Origin: Acidimicrobiaceae bacterium
GTDB lineage: Bacteria; Actinomycetota; Acidimicrobiia; Acidimicrobiales; Ilumatobacteraceae
Length of the DNA: 38,139 nt
Direction: 5' to 3'
Assembly (NCBI GenBank): GCA_012269985.1
Contig: JAAXJF010000060.1
Location: 1 to 38,139, forward strand
In this document: piece after piece, positions 24,864 to 32,718 of the stretch
Numbering within the stretch: position 1 is the first letter of the stretch
Layout: each line of letters opens with the position of its first letter
The notes under the pieces: model-generated
What the model saw: the letters and a program-made list of their open reading frames with translations, nothing else
What the model was told of the DNA's origin: nothing
Database searches by the model: none
Made by a program: the position numbers and the translations under genes

Positions 24864-25852
24864 GACATCACTCCAATCGACAACTTCCGCGCAACACGCT
24901 CCCGCACTTCGTCAACAATGTCGCCATCGGGAAGGCGGTCCAACACTTCATCGAAGAACCCGAGGACAACGAGGCGTTCCGCCACCTCTGGAGGCACTCC
25001 ACGACTTTCGAGGTAGTAGCGATGCTCTTCATCGATCGGGCCAACCGTTGATGCATGACTGCAACGAACATCGTTATTCCTGATATCAAGATTGGGCACG
25101 CTTTCTGCCCAAGCTCCCTCGCTCAGCGTCAAATTCCGATTCGTCTGATTTGCGGAGGTGCCCTTCGCTGCTTCTTCGATTGCGATCATTCCGGTGTAGA
25201 CACTCCGCGCCCGGTCTTGAACAGCACCTTTAAACAATAGATCGCTCGATGTGTGCTCAGCGACATGATTTTGAATGACACGGAAGTCATGCATCTGGTC
25301 TCCACCTGCGAAATACAGGGCGACCTGCTCGATCTCCGAGCCCGTTTCTTTCGACGTAGCTTCGGTTCGAACCCTCGTGTAATGGCCTCCGAGAGTGATC
25401 GTTGAAAGACGAACTGATGAATCACGGCCTGCGGAAATGAGTTGATGGCCAATCTGCCACGAAGACTCATTGAGATCATTTACCGCCAGATATGTCACCG
25501 ACGAGCCTGGCCCTGCGTCAACTGCGAGCACCGGCACTACGAGTGAGGCTGCGTCGTCCGCAGATCTGAAGCGTTCGATCACCGTGCACGACGCATGAGC
25601 ACCAAGTCGAATCACTGTGCGAGGAAAGACTGCGCTGCCGGAATCTGCGCGATGCTCGATCACGATCGGTTCAGAGACTGAAGTATTTGCAGGGACGGTA
25701 ACGTCGACAGTTCGCTGATGGCCAGCGTTGTATTCAGCGAAGACATCAGGGGTTGAGATCGTTTCATCAGCCTCAGCATCAAGGGTGATAAACGACTCAT
25801 CCCCCGTCACTTCACGGGAACCGGGCTGAATCTCGAACGCAGTGAGGTCCAA
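24860..25852 (-). CDS. sufD: SufD, intact part downstream of an N-terminal stop
   Basis: 330 residues readable from TTG 25852 (DLTAFEIQPG) to the 4-nt overlap with the Rieske gene. The SufBD beta-helix is clear (GAVQDRARSVYTGMIAIEE, NQTNRNLTLSEGAWAESVPNLDI, CSHASTVGPID, YYLESRGVPPEVAERLVVLGFF). The family region just before this point is present upstream in the same frame but cut by TAA at 25868-25870, inside the conserved DEIWR[YF] motif. No ATG or ribosome site marks TTG 25852. The protein is therefore made by an internal start, by readthrough, or not at all; the rest of the frame is fully intact, which argues for recent loss or real expression. Confidence 0.8.
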   Translation of the reverse strand: MDLTAFEIQPGSREVTGDESFITLDAEADETISTPDVFAEYNAGHQRTVDVTVPANTSVSEPIVIEHRADSGSAVFPRTVIRLGAHASCTVIERFRSADDAASLVVPVLAVDAGPGSSVTYLAVNDLNESSWQIGHQLISAGRDSSVRLSTITLGGHYTRVRTEATSKETGSEIEQVALYFAGGDQMHDFRVIQNHVAEHTSSDLLFKGAVQDRARSVYTGMIAIEEAAKGTSANQTNRNLTLSEGAWAESVPNLDIRNNDVRCSHASTVGPIDEEHRYYLESRGVPPEVAERLVVLGFFDEVLDRLPDGDIVDEVRERVARKLSIGVMS

Positions 25853-25867
25853 ATCTGCGATGCGGCT

Positions 25868-25924
25868 TTAGCGACAAATTTCATCGTCGGCAGTGGGGAG
25901 TTCTAAATCTGCCAATGCAAGCAC
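25868..25924 (-). pseudogene. N-terminal piece of sufD ending in a TAA
   Basis: 18 codons from GTG 25924: LALADLELPTADDEICR then TAA, followed in frame by SRIADLDL and the sufD frame. In SufD homologues this stretch reads like E-L-P-T-x-D-E-I-W-R-[YF]. So the Trp codon has become TGT and the Tyr codon TAA, two third-base changes close together. GTG 25924 has TAGAAT 7 nt upstream, a leaderless-type promoter. Confidence 0.6.
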
Positions 25925-25931
25925 GGATTAA

Positions 25932-25950
25932 ATTCTACTATCGAGATAGT
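25932..25950 (-). promoter_or_regulatory. sufD promoter with suf motif copy B
   Basis: Perfect 14-bp dyad ACTATC-GA-GATAGT at 25937-25950, with GCTAATTC following on the plus strand (25951-25958). On the minus strand TAGAAT (25932-25937) overlaps the dyad by one base and stands 7 nt before GTG 25924. A bound regulator would block the polymerase. Confidence 0.5.
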
Positions 25951-25967
25951 GCTAATTCACTCGGTGC

Positions 25968-26327
25968 TTAGGAATCACCGCGACGTCGAAATATGCGTCG
26001 AAAACGGCCGCCACGCTCACTGCGCTCACGCTCTTCAGCAAGTTCTTGCATCACCGACGGGGCGACATCATTCAAAATATCTTCAGCCGCATCGAGAAGA
26101 GCCTCAACACTTCCATCGTCAAGCCCTTCCGGCTCAGGAGGTGTTGCAGAGACAACGAGCGAGCCGTGCGTCCATGCCGCATCGGCGAGACGACGCTCAT
26201 ATTTCGGGCACTCATCAGGGCAACGCCACGGGGCGTTAGGCGCAAGGTCGAGGTTGCACTTGCGAACCGTGTCACCACTTGGATACGACCGAGATTCGAA
26301 GTGCTTGCACTCAGTCCGCATTGGCAT
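25968..26327 (-). CDS. unknown four-cysteine protein in suf block
   Basis: 119 residues. The N-terminal third has C7, C24, C36 and C40 within 34 residues (TECKHFESRSYPSG, VRKCNLDLAP, WRCPDECPKYERRL), a likely Zn2+ or Fe-S site. The rest is acidic (residues 67-98) and ends in a basic tail (about 100-118). No family is recognised. It lies 39 nt after sufB and just before sufD on the same strand. ATG 26327 is supported by TAGGGT 6 nt upstream, so it also has its own promoter. Its place in the suf block suggests a part in cluster assembly or regulation; that is inference. Confidence 0.65.
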   Translation of the reverse strand: MPMRTECKHFESRSYPSGDTVRKCNLDLAPNAPWRCPDECPKYERRLADAAWTHGSLVVSATPPEPEGLDDGSVEALLDAAEDILNDVAPSVMQELAEERERSERGGRFRRIFRRRGDS

Positions 26328-26333
26328 GATTAC

Positions 26334-26339
26334 ACCCTA
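26334..26339 (-). promoter_or_regulatory. -10-like hexamer, leaderless-type start of four-Cys gene
   Basis: TAGGGT on the minus strand, 6 nt before ATG 26327, between sufB and the four-cysteine gene. Confidence 0.4.
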
Positions 26340-26366
26340 GATGGCTCTAAAGAGCCGCCCGTCGAA

Positions 26367-27767
26367 TTACCCGACGGAGCCTTCCATCTGAAGCTCAATG
26401 AGACGACTCCACTCGACTGCATACTCCATCGGAAGCGTGCGAGTGATGGGCTCAATGAAGCCGTTGACCACCATTGACACCGCTTGCTCCTCAGAAAGCC
26501 CGCGGCTCATCAAATAGAAGATCTGCTCATCGGCGATCTTTGACACCGTTGCCTCGTGGCCAATCTCGGCATCCCGCTCACCCATTTCCATGTAGGGGTA
26601 CGTCTTCGATACCGAATCTTCATCGAGAATGAGCGCATCGCATTGCACATGGCTTTTGCAACCGTGCGCACCCTCGTCGACTTTCACCAGCCCTCTATAG
26701 GTGGTGATACCGCCGTCTTTCGAAATCGACTTCGACACGATTTTTGAGGTGGTGTTCGGAGCAGCGTGCACCATCTTCGCTCCCGCATCTTGATGCTGGC
26801 CATCGCCGGCGTAGGCGACCGACAACACTTCACCCGTTGCGCCTTCACCAACCAGATACACCGCCGGGTACTTCATGGTGAGCTTCGAGCCAATGTTGCC
26901 GTCAATCCATTCCATGTGGCCATGGGCCTCAACACGAGCACGCTTGGTCACCAAGTTGTACACGTTCGGCGACCAGTTCTGAATCGTCGTGTACGTCACC
27001 CGAGCATGGGGCTTCACCACGATTTCGACAACCGCAGAGTGCAGTGAGTCACTCGTGTAAACCGGAGCGGAGCAACCTTCGATGTAGTGCACTTGAGCGC
27101 CCTCATCGGCAATGATGAGCGTGCGCTCAAACTGGCCGGCATTCTCAGAGTTGATGCGGAAATACGCTTGCAGTGGCATTTCACACTCGACACCGGGCGG
27201 AACGTAAATGAATGACCCACCCGACCACACGGCCGAGTTCAGCGCCGCAAACTTGTTGTCGCCGGGAGGAATGACCGAGCCGAAATACTTCTTGACGAGA
27301 TCTGGGTACTCGCGCATCGCAGTATCCATGTCGCAAAAGAGAATTCCCTGAGCTTCAAGGTCTTCGCGGTTCTTGTGGTAAACAACCTCAGACTCGTACT
27401 GAGCGGTGACCCCTGCGAGATACTTGCGCTCTGCCTCGGGAATGCCGAGTTTCTCATACGTGCGCATCATTTCTTCTGGGAGTTCATCCCATTCGTCAAC
27501 CTGTTCGCCCGCCGGCTTCAAGTAGTAATAGATGTCTTGAAAATCGATGTCAGGCATGTTCTGCGCGAACCACTCAGCCATCGGCTTGCGGTCAAACAGC
27601 GACAATGAACGCAGGCGGAAATCGGTCATCCACTTCGGTTCACCCTTCCACCACGAAATCTGTTCAACCACGCCCTGGTTCAAGCCCTTCACCGGGTCGA
27701 AGGCGTATTCAACTTCGTCATTCCATCCAAGTTCGTACTTGGAGAGGTCGAGATCAAATGCAGTCAT
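26367..27767 (-). CDS. sufB: Fe-S scaffold protein SufB
   Basis: 466 residues, full length. Conserved parts include [86 protein letters not shown] and [31 protein letters not shown] with [18 protein letters not shown]. SufB binds the nascent cluster and takes sulfur from SufU. ATG 27767 has CGGAG 8 nt upstream. It is the first gene of the second suf block, with the shared dyad about 40 nt upstream. Confidence 0.96.
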   Translation of the reverse strand: MTAFDLDLSKYELGWNDEVEYAFDPVKGLNQGVVEQISWWKGEPKWMTDFRLRSLSLFDRKPMAEWFAQNMPDIDFQDIYYYLKPAGEQVDEWDELPEEMMRTYEKLGIPEAERKYLAGVTAQYESEVVYHKNREDLEAQGILFCDMDTAMREYPDLVKKYFGSVIPPGDNKFAALNSAVWSGGSFIYVPPGVECEMPLQAYFRINSENAGQFERTLIIADEGAQVHYIEGCSAPVYTSDSLHSAVVEIVVKPHARVTYTTIQNWSPNVYNLVTKRARVEAHGHMEWIDGNIGSKLTMKYPAVYLVGEGATGEVLSVAYAGDGQHQDAGAKMVHAAPNTTSKIVSKSISKDGGITTYRGLVKVDEGAHGCKSHVQCDALILDEDSVSKTYPYMEMGERDAEIGHEATVSKIADEQIFYLMSRGLSEEQAVSMVVNGFIEPITRTLPMEYAVEWSRLIELQMEGSVG

Positions 27768-27800
27768 TCGCTTACTCCGTTACATCGAGGGGTCATACGG

Positions 27801-27830
27801 GGTGATTAACACTATGGCCATAGTAACAAT
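27801..27830 (-). promoter_or_regulatory. suf motif copy A, upstream of sufB
   Basis: Perfect 14-bp palindrome ACTATGG-CCATAGT at 27811-27824. On the minus (sufB) strand it continues as GTTAATCACC, matching the copy at 25937-25960. The same ACTAT-N4-ATAGT core occurs in front of sufD, and the GYTAAT half-site in front of sufC1. A likely operator for a Fe-S or redox regulator. Confidence 0.55.
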
Positions 27831-27891
27831 CCCGGTGAGTGCTCCGCATGCCCACCTTCCAGAATTTGGCTGTCAACTACGACACAGCGTC

Positions 27892-29472
27892 CTAGGGGCG
27901 ATATCCCCATGATGGCTCGGTTGGTTTCATTGTTCGACGGGCGAGTTGCACCCACTCGCACAGCATTGCTCTAGTGTCTCGTGGATCGATGATCTGTTCG
28001 ATCTCGTAGAACTCAGCCGACCGATGTGGTGACCGAACACTGTTGAGCCGTTCGGCGATTGCTGCCTTCAGCGCCTCAGGGTCGTCACTTGCCTCAAGCT
28101 CAGCTTTATATGCAACTTCGAGGCCTCCCTCGAGAGGTAGCGACCCCCAGTCACCCGAGGGCCACGCCAACCGGAACGATTCACTTCCGGGCTTGCGGTT
28201 TGCTGCCCCAGCAACCCCGAACGCCTTCCTTACGACGACGGTGCAATATGGCATCTCCGACTCTCGGAGCGCCACCAACACCTCGGTGCCGTACCGAATG
28301 GTTGCACTCTCTTCAGATTCCTTGCCGATGAGAAAGCCAGGGCAGTCCTCGAGGTGAATCATCGGCAATTTGAACATCGATGCCAGATCGATGAGACGGG
28401 TGAGTTTCCTACACGAGTCTGCAGTCCAACCCCCGCCGTACATCATCGGGTTCTCCGCATAGATCGCAACTGCCACACCATCGAGACGAGCGAGCCCCCC
28501 GATAATCGACGTACCCCAGTCTTTACCGATCTCAAAGAAACTGCCCTCATCAACGAGCGTCATCATGATGCGTTTCATGTCGTAGCTCTGTCGAGGATTT
28601 CGTGGCACCACATCGACGAGCCACTCATCGCGTCGAGCAGGGTCATCGCCCCAATCTTCAAGCGGCGGAAGTTCGTCAACGGAGGTCGGCAGATACGACA
28701 GAAACTGCAGCGCTTTTTCGAATGCTTCTGCCTCTGTGTCGACCGCATCATCGATGGCGCCATTGCGAGTGTGAATGTCAGCGTGACCAAGTTCGTACTT
28801 CGAGACCGCTCCCAGACCAGCCTGTTCGACGAGTGCTGGTCCGGCGATCATCATCTGCGAGGTATCCCGAACCATGACCGAATAATGCGACGCAGTTGCA
28901 CGAGCGGCTCCGAAACCCGCCACCGAGCCGAGCACGAGGGAGACTGATGGGGCGATATTGAGGTGATCGCACACCGTGTGCCAGCCGGGAAGCAACGGAA
29001 TATACGTGCGCCCTGCCTGTTCGATCGTCTTCACCGATCCTCCACCCGACATCCCGTCGAGCAGGCGAACATGAGGGAGTCGCATTTCGGCCGCAATCGT
29101 CTCGGATGCCTCGCGCTTCGCCGAAATTGATGCATCGTTCGAGCCGCCACGAACTGTGAAGTCATCGCCTGACACCACTGCCGGCCGGCCGTCAAGATTC
29201 GCAATGCCAAACACAAAGTTCGACGGCATGAACTCGATGAGATTCCCCTCATCGTCATAGGTCGCCACCCCTGCGGCTTTACCCATTTCCCAAAAACTGC
29301 CCTCGTCCACTACCTGATCAATCCGTTCACGAATCGTGAGTTTCCCAAAGTGGTGCTGCCGCTCAACCTTGTCGGCACCTCCAAGTTGTTCGGCAAGGAG
29401 TTCGCGCCGGTGGAGTTCTTCTAATTCGGGTTCCCACGTCACACCAATGACGGTACTCAGGGGGCCCGTCAC
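27892..29472 (-). CDS. acyl-CoA carboxylase, carboxyltransferase (beta) subunit
   Basis: 526 residues from GTG 29472; GTG 29442 (VTWEPELEELHRRELLAEQLGG) is a likely alternative matching the family start. Two carboxyltransferase lobes are visible: N-lobe GKLTIRERIDQVVDEGSFWEMG, RLLDGMSGGGSVKTI and LGSVAGFGAARA; C-lobe MTLVDEGSFFEIGKDWG, HLEDCPGFLIGKESE and VVRKAFGVAGAAN. It would transfer CO2 from biotin to an acyl-CoA (propionyl- or longer). No biotin carboxylase gene is in the window. It follows the monooxygenase by 20 nt and is probably cotranscribed. Confidence 0.9.
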   Translation of the reverse strand: MTGPLSTVIGVTWEPELEELHRRELLAEQLGGADKVERQHHFGKLTIRERIDQVVDEGSFWEMGKAAGVATYDDEGNLIEFMPSNFVFGIANLDGRPAVVSGDDFTVRGGSNDASISAKREASETIAAEMRLPHVRLLDGMSGGGSVKTIEQAGRTYIPLLPGWHTVCDHLNIAPSVSLVLGSVAGFGAARATASHYSVMVRDTSQMMIAGPALVEQAGLGAVSKYELGHADIHTRNGAIDDAVDTEAEAFEKALQFLSYLPTSVDELPPLEDWGDDPARRDEWLVDVVPRNPRQSYDMKRIMMTLVDEGSFFEIGKDWGTSIIGGLARLDGVAVAIYAENPMMYGGGWTADSCRKLTRLIDLASMFKLPMIHLEDCPGFLIGKESEESATIRYGTEVLVALRESEMPYCTVVVRKAFGVAGAANRKPGSESFRLAWPSGDWGSLPLEGGLEVAYKAELEASDDPEALKAAIAERLNSVRSPHRSAEFYEIEQIIDPRDTRAMLCEWVQLARRTMKPTEPSWGYRP

Positions 29473-29492
29473 GGCTAGAGCCGCAGGATTGC

Positions 29493-31319
29493 CTAACGGA
29501 GTTGGAGGCCTGAGAGACCTCCCTCATCTCGCCACCGGGCAAGCAGATCAAAAAACTTAATTGGACCTGCGCCGTACATTCCAGCGGCGAATCCGGTTCC
29601 ATCGGTCACATGACCCTCGTTGTTGTAATAGCCCGGAGTGCACTCCTCGTAGAACTTCCGTGCTCTCACCGCCGTGCGCTCAATCTCAGCGAGCCACTCC
29701 TGCTCCGAATGCGGGGTTGCTTCAATGACTGACGCACCCCTTGCGCGCGACTCGGAAACAACATGCGCGAAATGGGTAGCCTGCTCAGCAAGAGCATGCG
29801 GAATATTTACCGTGGTTGCGGTCTGAACAAATCCGATGAACGCCATATTCGGAAAACCGTGAGCGTGCATTCCATGGAACGTGCGAACCCCGTCCGCCCA
29901 ATGCTCCGACAGCGTTTCACCGTTTCTGCCAGTGACATCAAAACCAGCACGTCGCGTGTATGAGGTGCCGTACTCGAACCCTGTCGAGAACACGATGCAA
30001 TCAACTTCATGTTCAACGCCGTTTGCGACAACACCGTTTGGTGTGATTCGTTCAACCCCCTGACCATCGGTGTCAACAAGGGTGACATTTGACGAGTTGA
30101 ACGCTGGTAGGTAGCTGTCATGAAAGCACGGCCGCTTACAGAACTGCCGATACCACGGCTGAAGCGCCGCAGCAGTTGAAGGGTCAACCACCGTGGTTTG
30201 CACCCGATTTCGGACGCCGTTCATTTTCCGATAGTCAAGGAGCTCCATCATCTCCTCTTTCTCTCTCGGATCAAGCCTGCGACCAAGGCGCCGAGATGCA
30301 TCTTTTGCTGCGATACCGGTGAGTCCTCTAAAAATCTCGGTCCACCCATCGCCAACGAGATCTTCTGGCTCGTCATATCCCGACACGAGCGCAGTGAAGT
30401 TCTCCATATATCGCTTCTGCCACCCAGGCTCTAAAGACTCAAACCAATCGGTATCCGTCGGAGCATTATCCCGAACATCTACTGAAGAAGGTGTCCGCTG
30501 GAACACGAACAGTTCCTTTGCGGAGTCAGCCAGATGCGGGACGCACTGCACTGCTGTTGCACCAGTGCCGATGACCGCTACACGTTTATCGGAGAGGCCG
30601 ATGAGACCTCCGTACGTGTCGCCTCCTGTGTAGTCATAGTCCCATCGACTGGTGTGGAACATGTGACCTTCAAAGGAGGTGATCCCAGCGATTCCAGGCA
30701 GTTTTGGACGGTTGAGCGGGCCGGTTGCAAGCACGACGATGTTTGCCGTCATCTCATCATTTCGATCGGTGAACACGGTCCAACGAGATTCGCTGTCGTC
30801 CCACTCCATCGAGGTCACACCGGTTTGAAAACACGCGTCGTCGTAAAGGTCGTAGTGGCGAGCGATACGGCGAGAATGCTCCATGATCTCCGGAGCGAAC
30901 GAATACTTGTGTTGAGGCATTGCGCCGAGTTCTTCTAACAGCGGCAGGTAGATATAGGACTGAACGTCACAGGCAGCGCCCGGGTATCGATTCCAATACC
31001 AGGTACCCCCGACATCGCCGGCAGCGTCGATAAGCCGAATCCGCTTAACTCCTATCTCCCTTAGGCGTGCGGCAGCGAGAAGGCCACCGAAACCTCCGCC
31101 AACGATGACGACATCCACATGGTCGGTCAGCGGCTCACGTTCAAACGACGCATCGGCCCATGGATCATCTCCAAATGAGGCGAATCGATCAGTTATCTCT
31201 ACGTACTGCTCATTGCCATCGGGTCGAACGCGCTTATCGCGCTCGTGAAGATACTTTGCGTGCAGTTCCGCTGGGTCGAAATCGATATCGCCAAGAAGGT
31301 CTCGTGCCGTTGCCGCCAT
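29493..31319 (-). CDS. Baeyer-Villiger-type flavin monooxygenase
   Basis: 608 residues. FAD-binding GGGFGG at 74-79, the Baeyer-Villiger fingerprint F216-x-G-x3-H222-x3-W226-D227 (FEGHMFHTSRWD), and NADPH-binding GTGATA at 251-256. The N-terminal extension of about 65 residues is typical of the long type I enzymes. It would insert oxygen next to a ketone using NADPH and O2; likely targets are cyclic or side-chain ketones. ATG 31319 has TAGGGT 6 nt upstream. It heads a two-gene unit with the acyl-CoA carboxylase subunit. Confidence 0.93.
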   Translation of the reverse strand: MAATARDLLGDIDFDPAELHAKYLHERDKRVRPDGNEQYVEITDRFASFGDDPWADASFEREPLTDHVDVVIVGGGFGGLLAAARLREIGVKRIRLIDAAGDVGGTWYWNRYPGAACDVQSYIYLPLLEELGAMPQHKYSFAPEIMEHSRRIARHYDLYDDACFQTGVTSMEWDDSESRWTVFTDRNDEMTANIVVLATGPLNRPKLPGIAGITSFEGHMFHTSRWDYDYTGGDTYGGLIGLSDKRVAVIGTGATAVQCVPHLADSAKELFVFQRTPSSVDVRDNAPTDTDWFESLEPGWQKRYMENFTALVSGYDEPEDLVGDGWTEIFRGLTGIAAKDASRRLGRRLDPREKEEMMELLDYRKMNGVRNRVQTTVVDPSTAAALQPWYRQFCKRPCFHDSYLPAFNSSNVTLVDTDGQGVERITPNGVVANGVEHEVDCIVFSTGFEYGTSYTRRAGFDVTGRNGETLSEHWADGVRTFHGMHAHGFPNMAFIGFVQTATTVNIPHALAEQATHFAHVVSESRARGASVIEATPHSEQEWLAEIERTAVRARKFYEECTPGYYNNEGHVTDGTGFAAGMYGAGPIKFFDLLARWRDEGGLSGLQLR

Positions 31320-31325
31320 GACTCA

Positions 31326-31331
31326 ACCCTA
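31326..31331 (-). promoter_or_regulatory. -10-like hexamer, leaderless-type start of monooxygenase gene
   Basis: TAGGGT on the minus strand, 6 nt before ATG 31319; the same hexamer as at 26334. Confidence 0.4.
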
Positions 31332-31449
31332 TGGCTGACACGTAACAGGCGAAGAACCGCAGTCAGTCCCTTGCCAAAGAGGCAGAAGCGTTCGGCTGAT
31401 TCGTCACTGAGATACGCACGAGCATCCCACTGCGTGACACCATCTCCGG

Positions 31450-32718
31450 GTGTCATTCGCAATTCTTTCGCCCTCAAGCAACGCTGAAGACTGGGTTCGG
31501 ACACATCTTGGAGAGTTATGCGAGCCATTCGGTGACTGGACCGCAAGTGAACGATTTCGTGGCGGGCGAACAGCGGCACTTTCAGCCCTCGAGTCGTTCA
31601 AGGTACGCGGGTACGCCGCCACAAGAAATGAAGTACTTCCCATCTCGTCTCGCGGAGCGTCGCAGCTTTCGCCGTATATACGACACGGCCTCCTCACTCT
31701 CGGAGAGGCGTGGGAACACGTCAGCACTGCCCCTGACCACGACCGCGACAAATTCAGAGACGAACTGTTATGGCAGGAATACACGCGGCACATGTACTCC
31801 CGAATCGGAACGCACCTCGCTGACTCGCTCCGTTACCAGCCGCCAGAGCGGCCCAACGCACAAGGCTGGGGCGAACGGAACACCATGGCCTGTCTCGACT
31901 TCGCGCTGACCGAGTTGGAAACTGATGGATGGGTGCCAAATCAGATGCGTATGTGGCTGGCCTCGCACTGGACGGTGAGAGAAGGAGCCCACTGGCAAGC
32001 GGGTGAACGCAAGATGTACCGCCAGTTGCTCGATGGGTCGTATGCAAACCGAGCCGGCTGGCAATGGACAATCGGGTCAGCTACCGGACGGCCATACGGA
32101 TTCTCGAGATGGCAGGTAACTAAACGTGCGCCGGCGCTGTGCGACGAATGCCCATCTCGCCACTCGTGCCCAATTGAACAGTGGCCTGACGAACCTCAGT
32201 TCGACGGGGGGACTCATCGCGTCGAGCTTGGAAAAGGTCAAAACCCACCTCATGAACCTCTCTTGCCGATCATCGATGCATCACGGAGTCCCGAGGCGGT
32301 CTGGATCACCGCCGAATCGCTTGGAGACAGCGACCCGGCTCTGACCGCTCACCCCGACCTTCCTGCGCTCTTCATCTTCGACACCCCGCTGCTGCGCAAA
32401 CTCAGTCTTCACCCTCGCCGCCTCGCCTTTCTTAGTGAGTGCCTTGCCGACCTTGCCCTTCGGCGTGAAGTGCATGTTGGCATTGGCGACCCCGTCGAAT
32501 TATTGCGATCAATAAATGTTGCGGTGACCGCAGCGCCCGTACCCGGATTTCGCTCTCGCTCCGTTCAGATTTCTCCCGCAGCCGTCTACCCGTGGCCATG
32601 GCTCGCACCCATCTCGGATGCACCGCTGTCATCGTTCAGCGCGTGGCGACGAGCTCTCCCAACCTCGCTGGCAACGGCCTCGTTACGTCGTCAGCAACGG
32701 CAGAAACGCCGCCGGTAG
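31450..32718 (+). CDS. photolyase/cryptochrome-like protein with swapped domain order
   Basis: 422 residues from GTG 31450. Residues 35-245 look like the FAD-binding domain of photolyases: GGRTAALSALESF, YAATRNEVLP, QLSPYIRHGLLTLGEA, FRDELLWQEY, MRMWLASHWTVREGAHWQAGE and YANRAGWQWTIGS. Next come C231, C234 and C240. Residues 280-370 then resemble the alpha/beta antenna domain that is normally N-terminal: AVWITAESLGDSDPALTAH, LFIFDTPLL, RRLAFLSECLADLALRREVHVGIGDPVELL. The basic C-terminus ends in R/K/Q repeats. Probable DNA repair or light-sensing role; the permutation is my reading. Confidence 0.7.
   Translation: MSFAILSPSSNAEDWVRTHLGELCEPFGDWTASERFRGGRTAALSALESFKVRGYAATRNEVLPISSRGASQLSPYIRHGLLTLGEAWEHVSTAPDHDRDKFRDELLWQEYTRHMYSRIGTHLADSLRYQPPERPNAQGWGERNTMACLDFALTELETDGWVPNQMRMWLASHWTVREGAHWQAGERKMYRQLLDGSYANRAGWQWTIGSATGRPYGFSRWQVTKRAPALCDECPSRHSCPIEQWPDEPQFDGGTHRVELGKGQNPPHEPLLPIIDASRSPEAVWITAESLGDSDPALTAHPDLPALFIFDTPLLRKLSLHPRRLAFLSECLADLALRREVHVGIGDPVELLRSINVAVTAAPVPGFRSRSVQISPAAVYPWPWLAPISDAPLSSFSAWRRALPTSLATASLRRQQRQKRRR

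Noticed and set aside
31199-31579. Minus-strand open frame of 126 codons crossing the monooxygenase and photolyase starts
   Set aside because: Part of it (MTPGDGVTQWDARAYLSDES) looks protein-like, but it overlaps the certain monooxygenase start in another frame and the photolyase N-terminus on the other strand, and has no recognisable family. Possibly a remnant; not supported enough to call.
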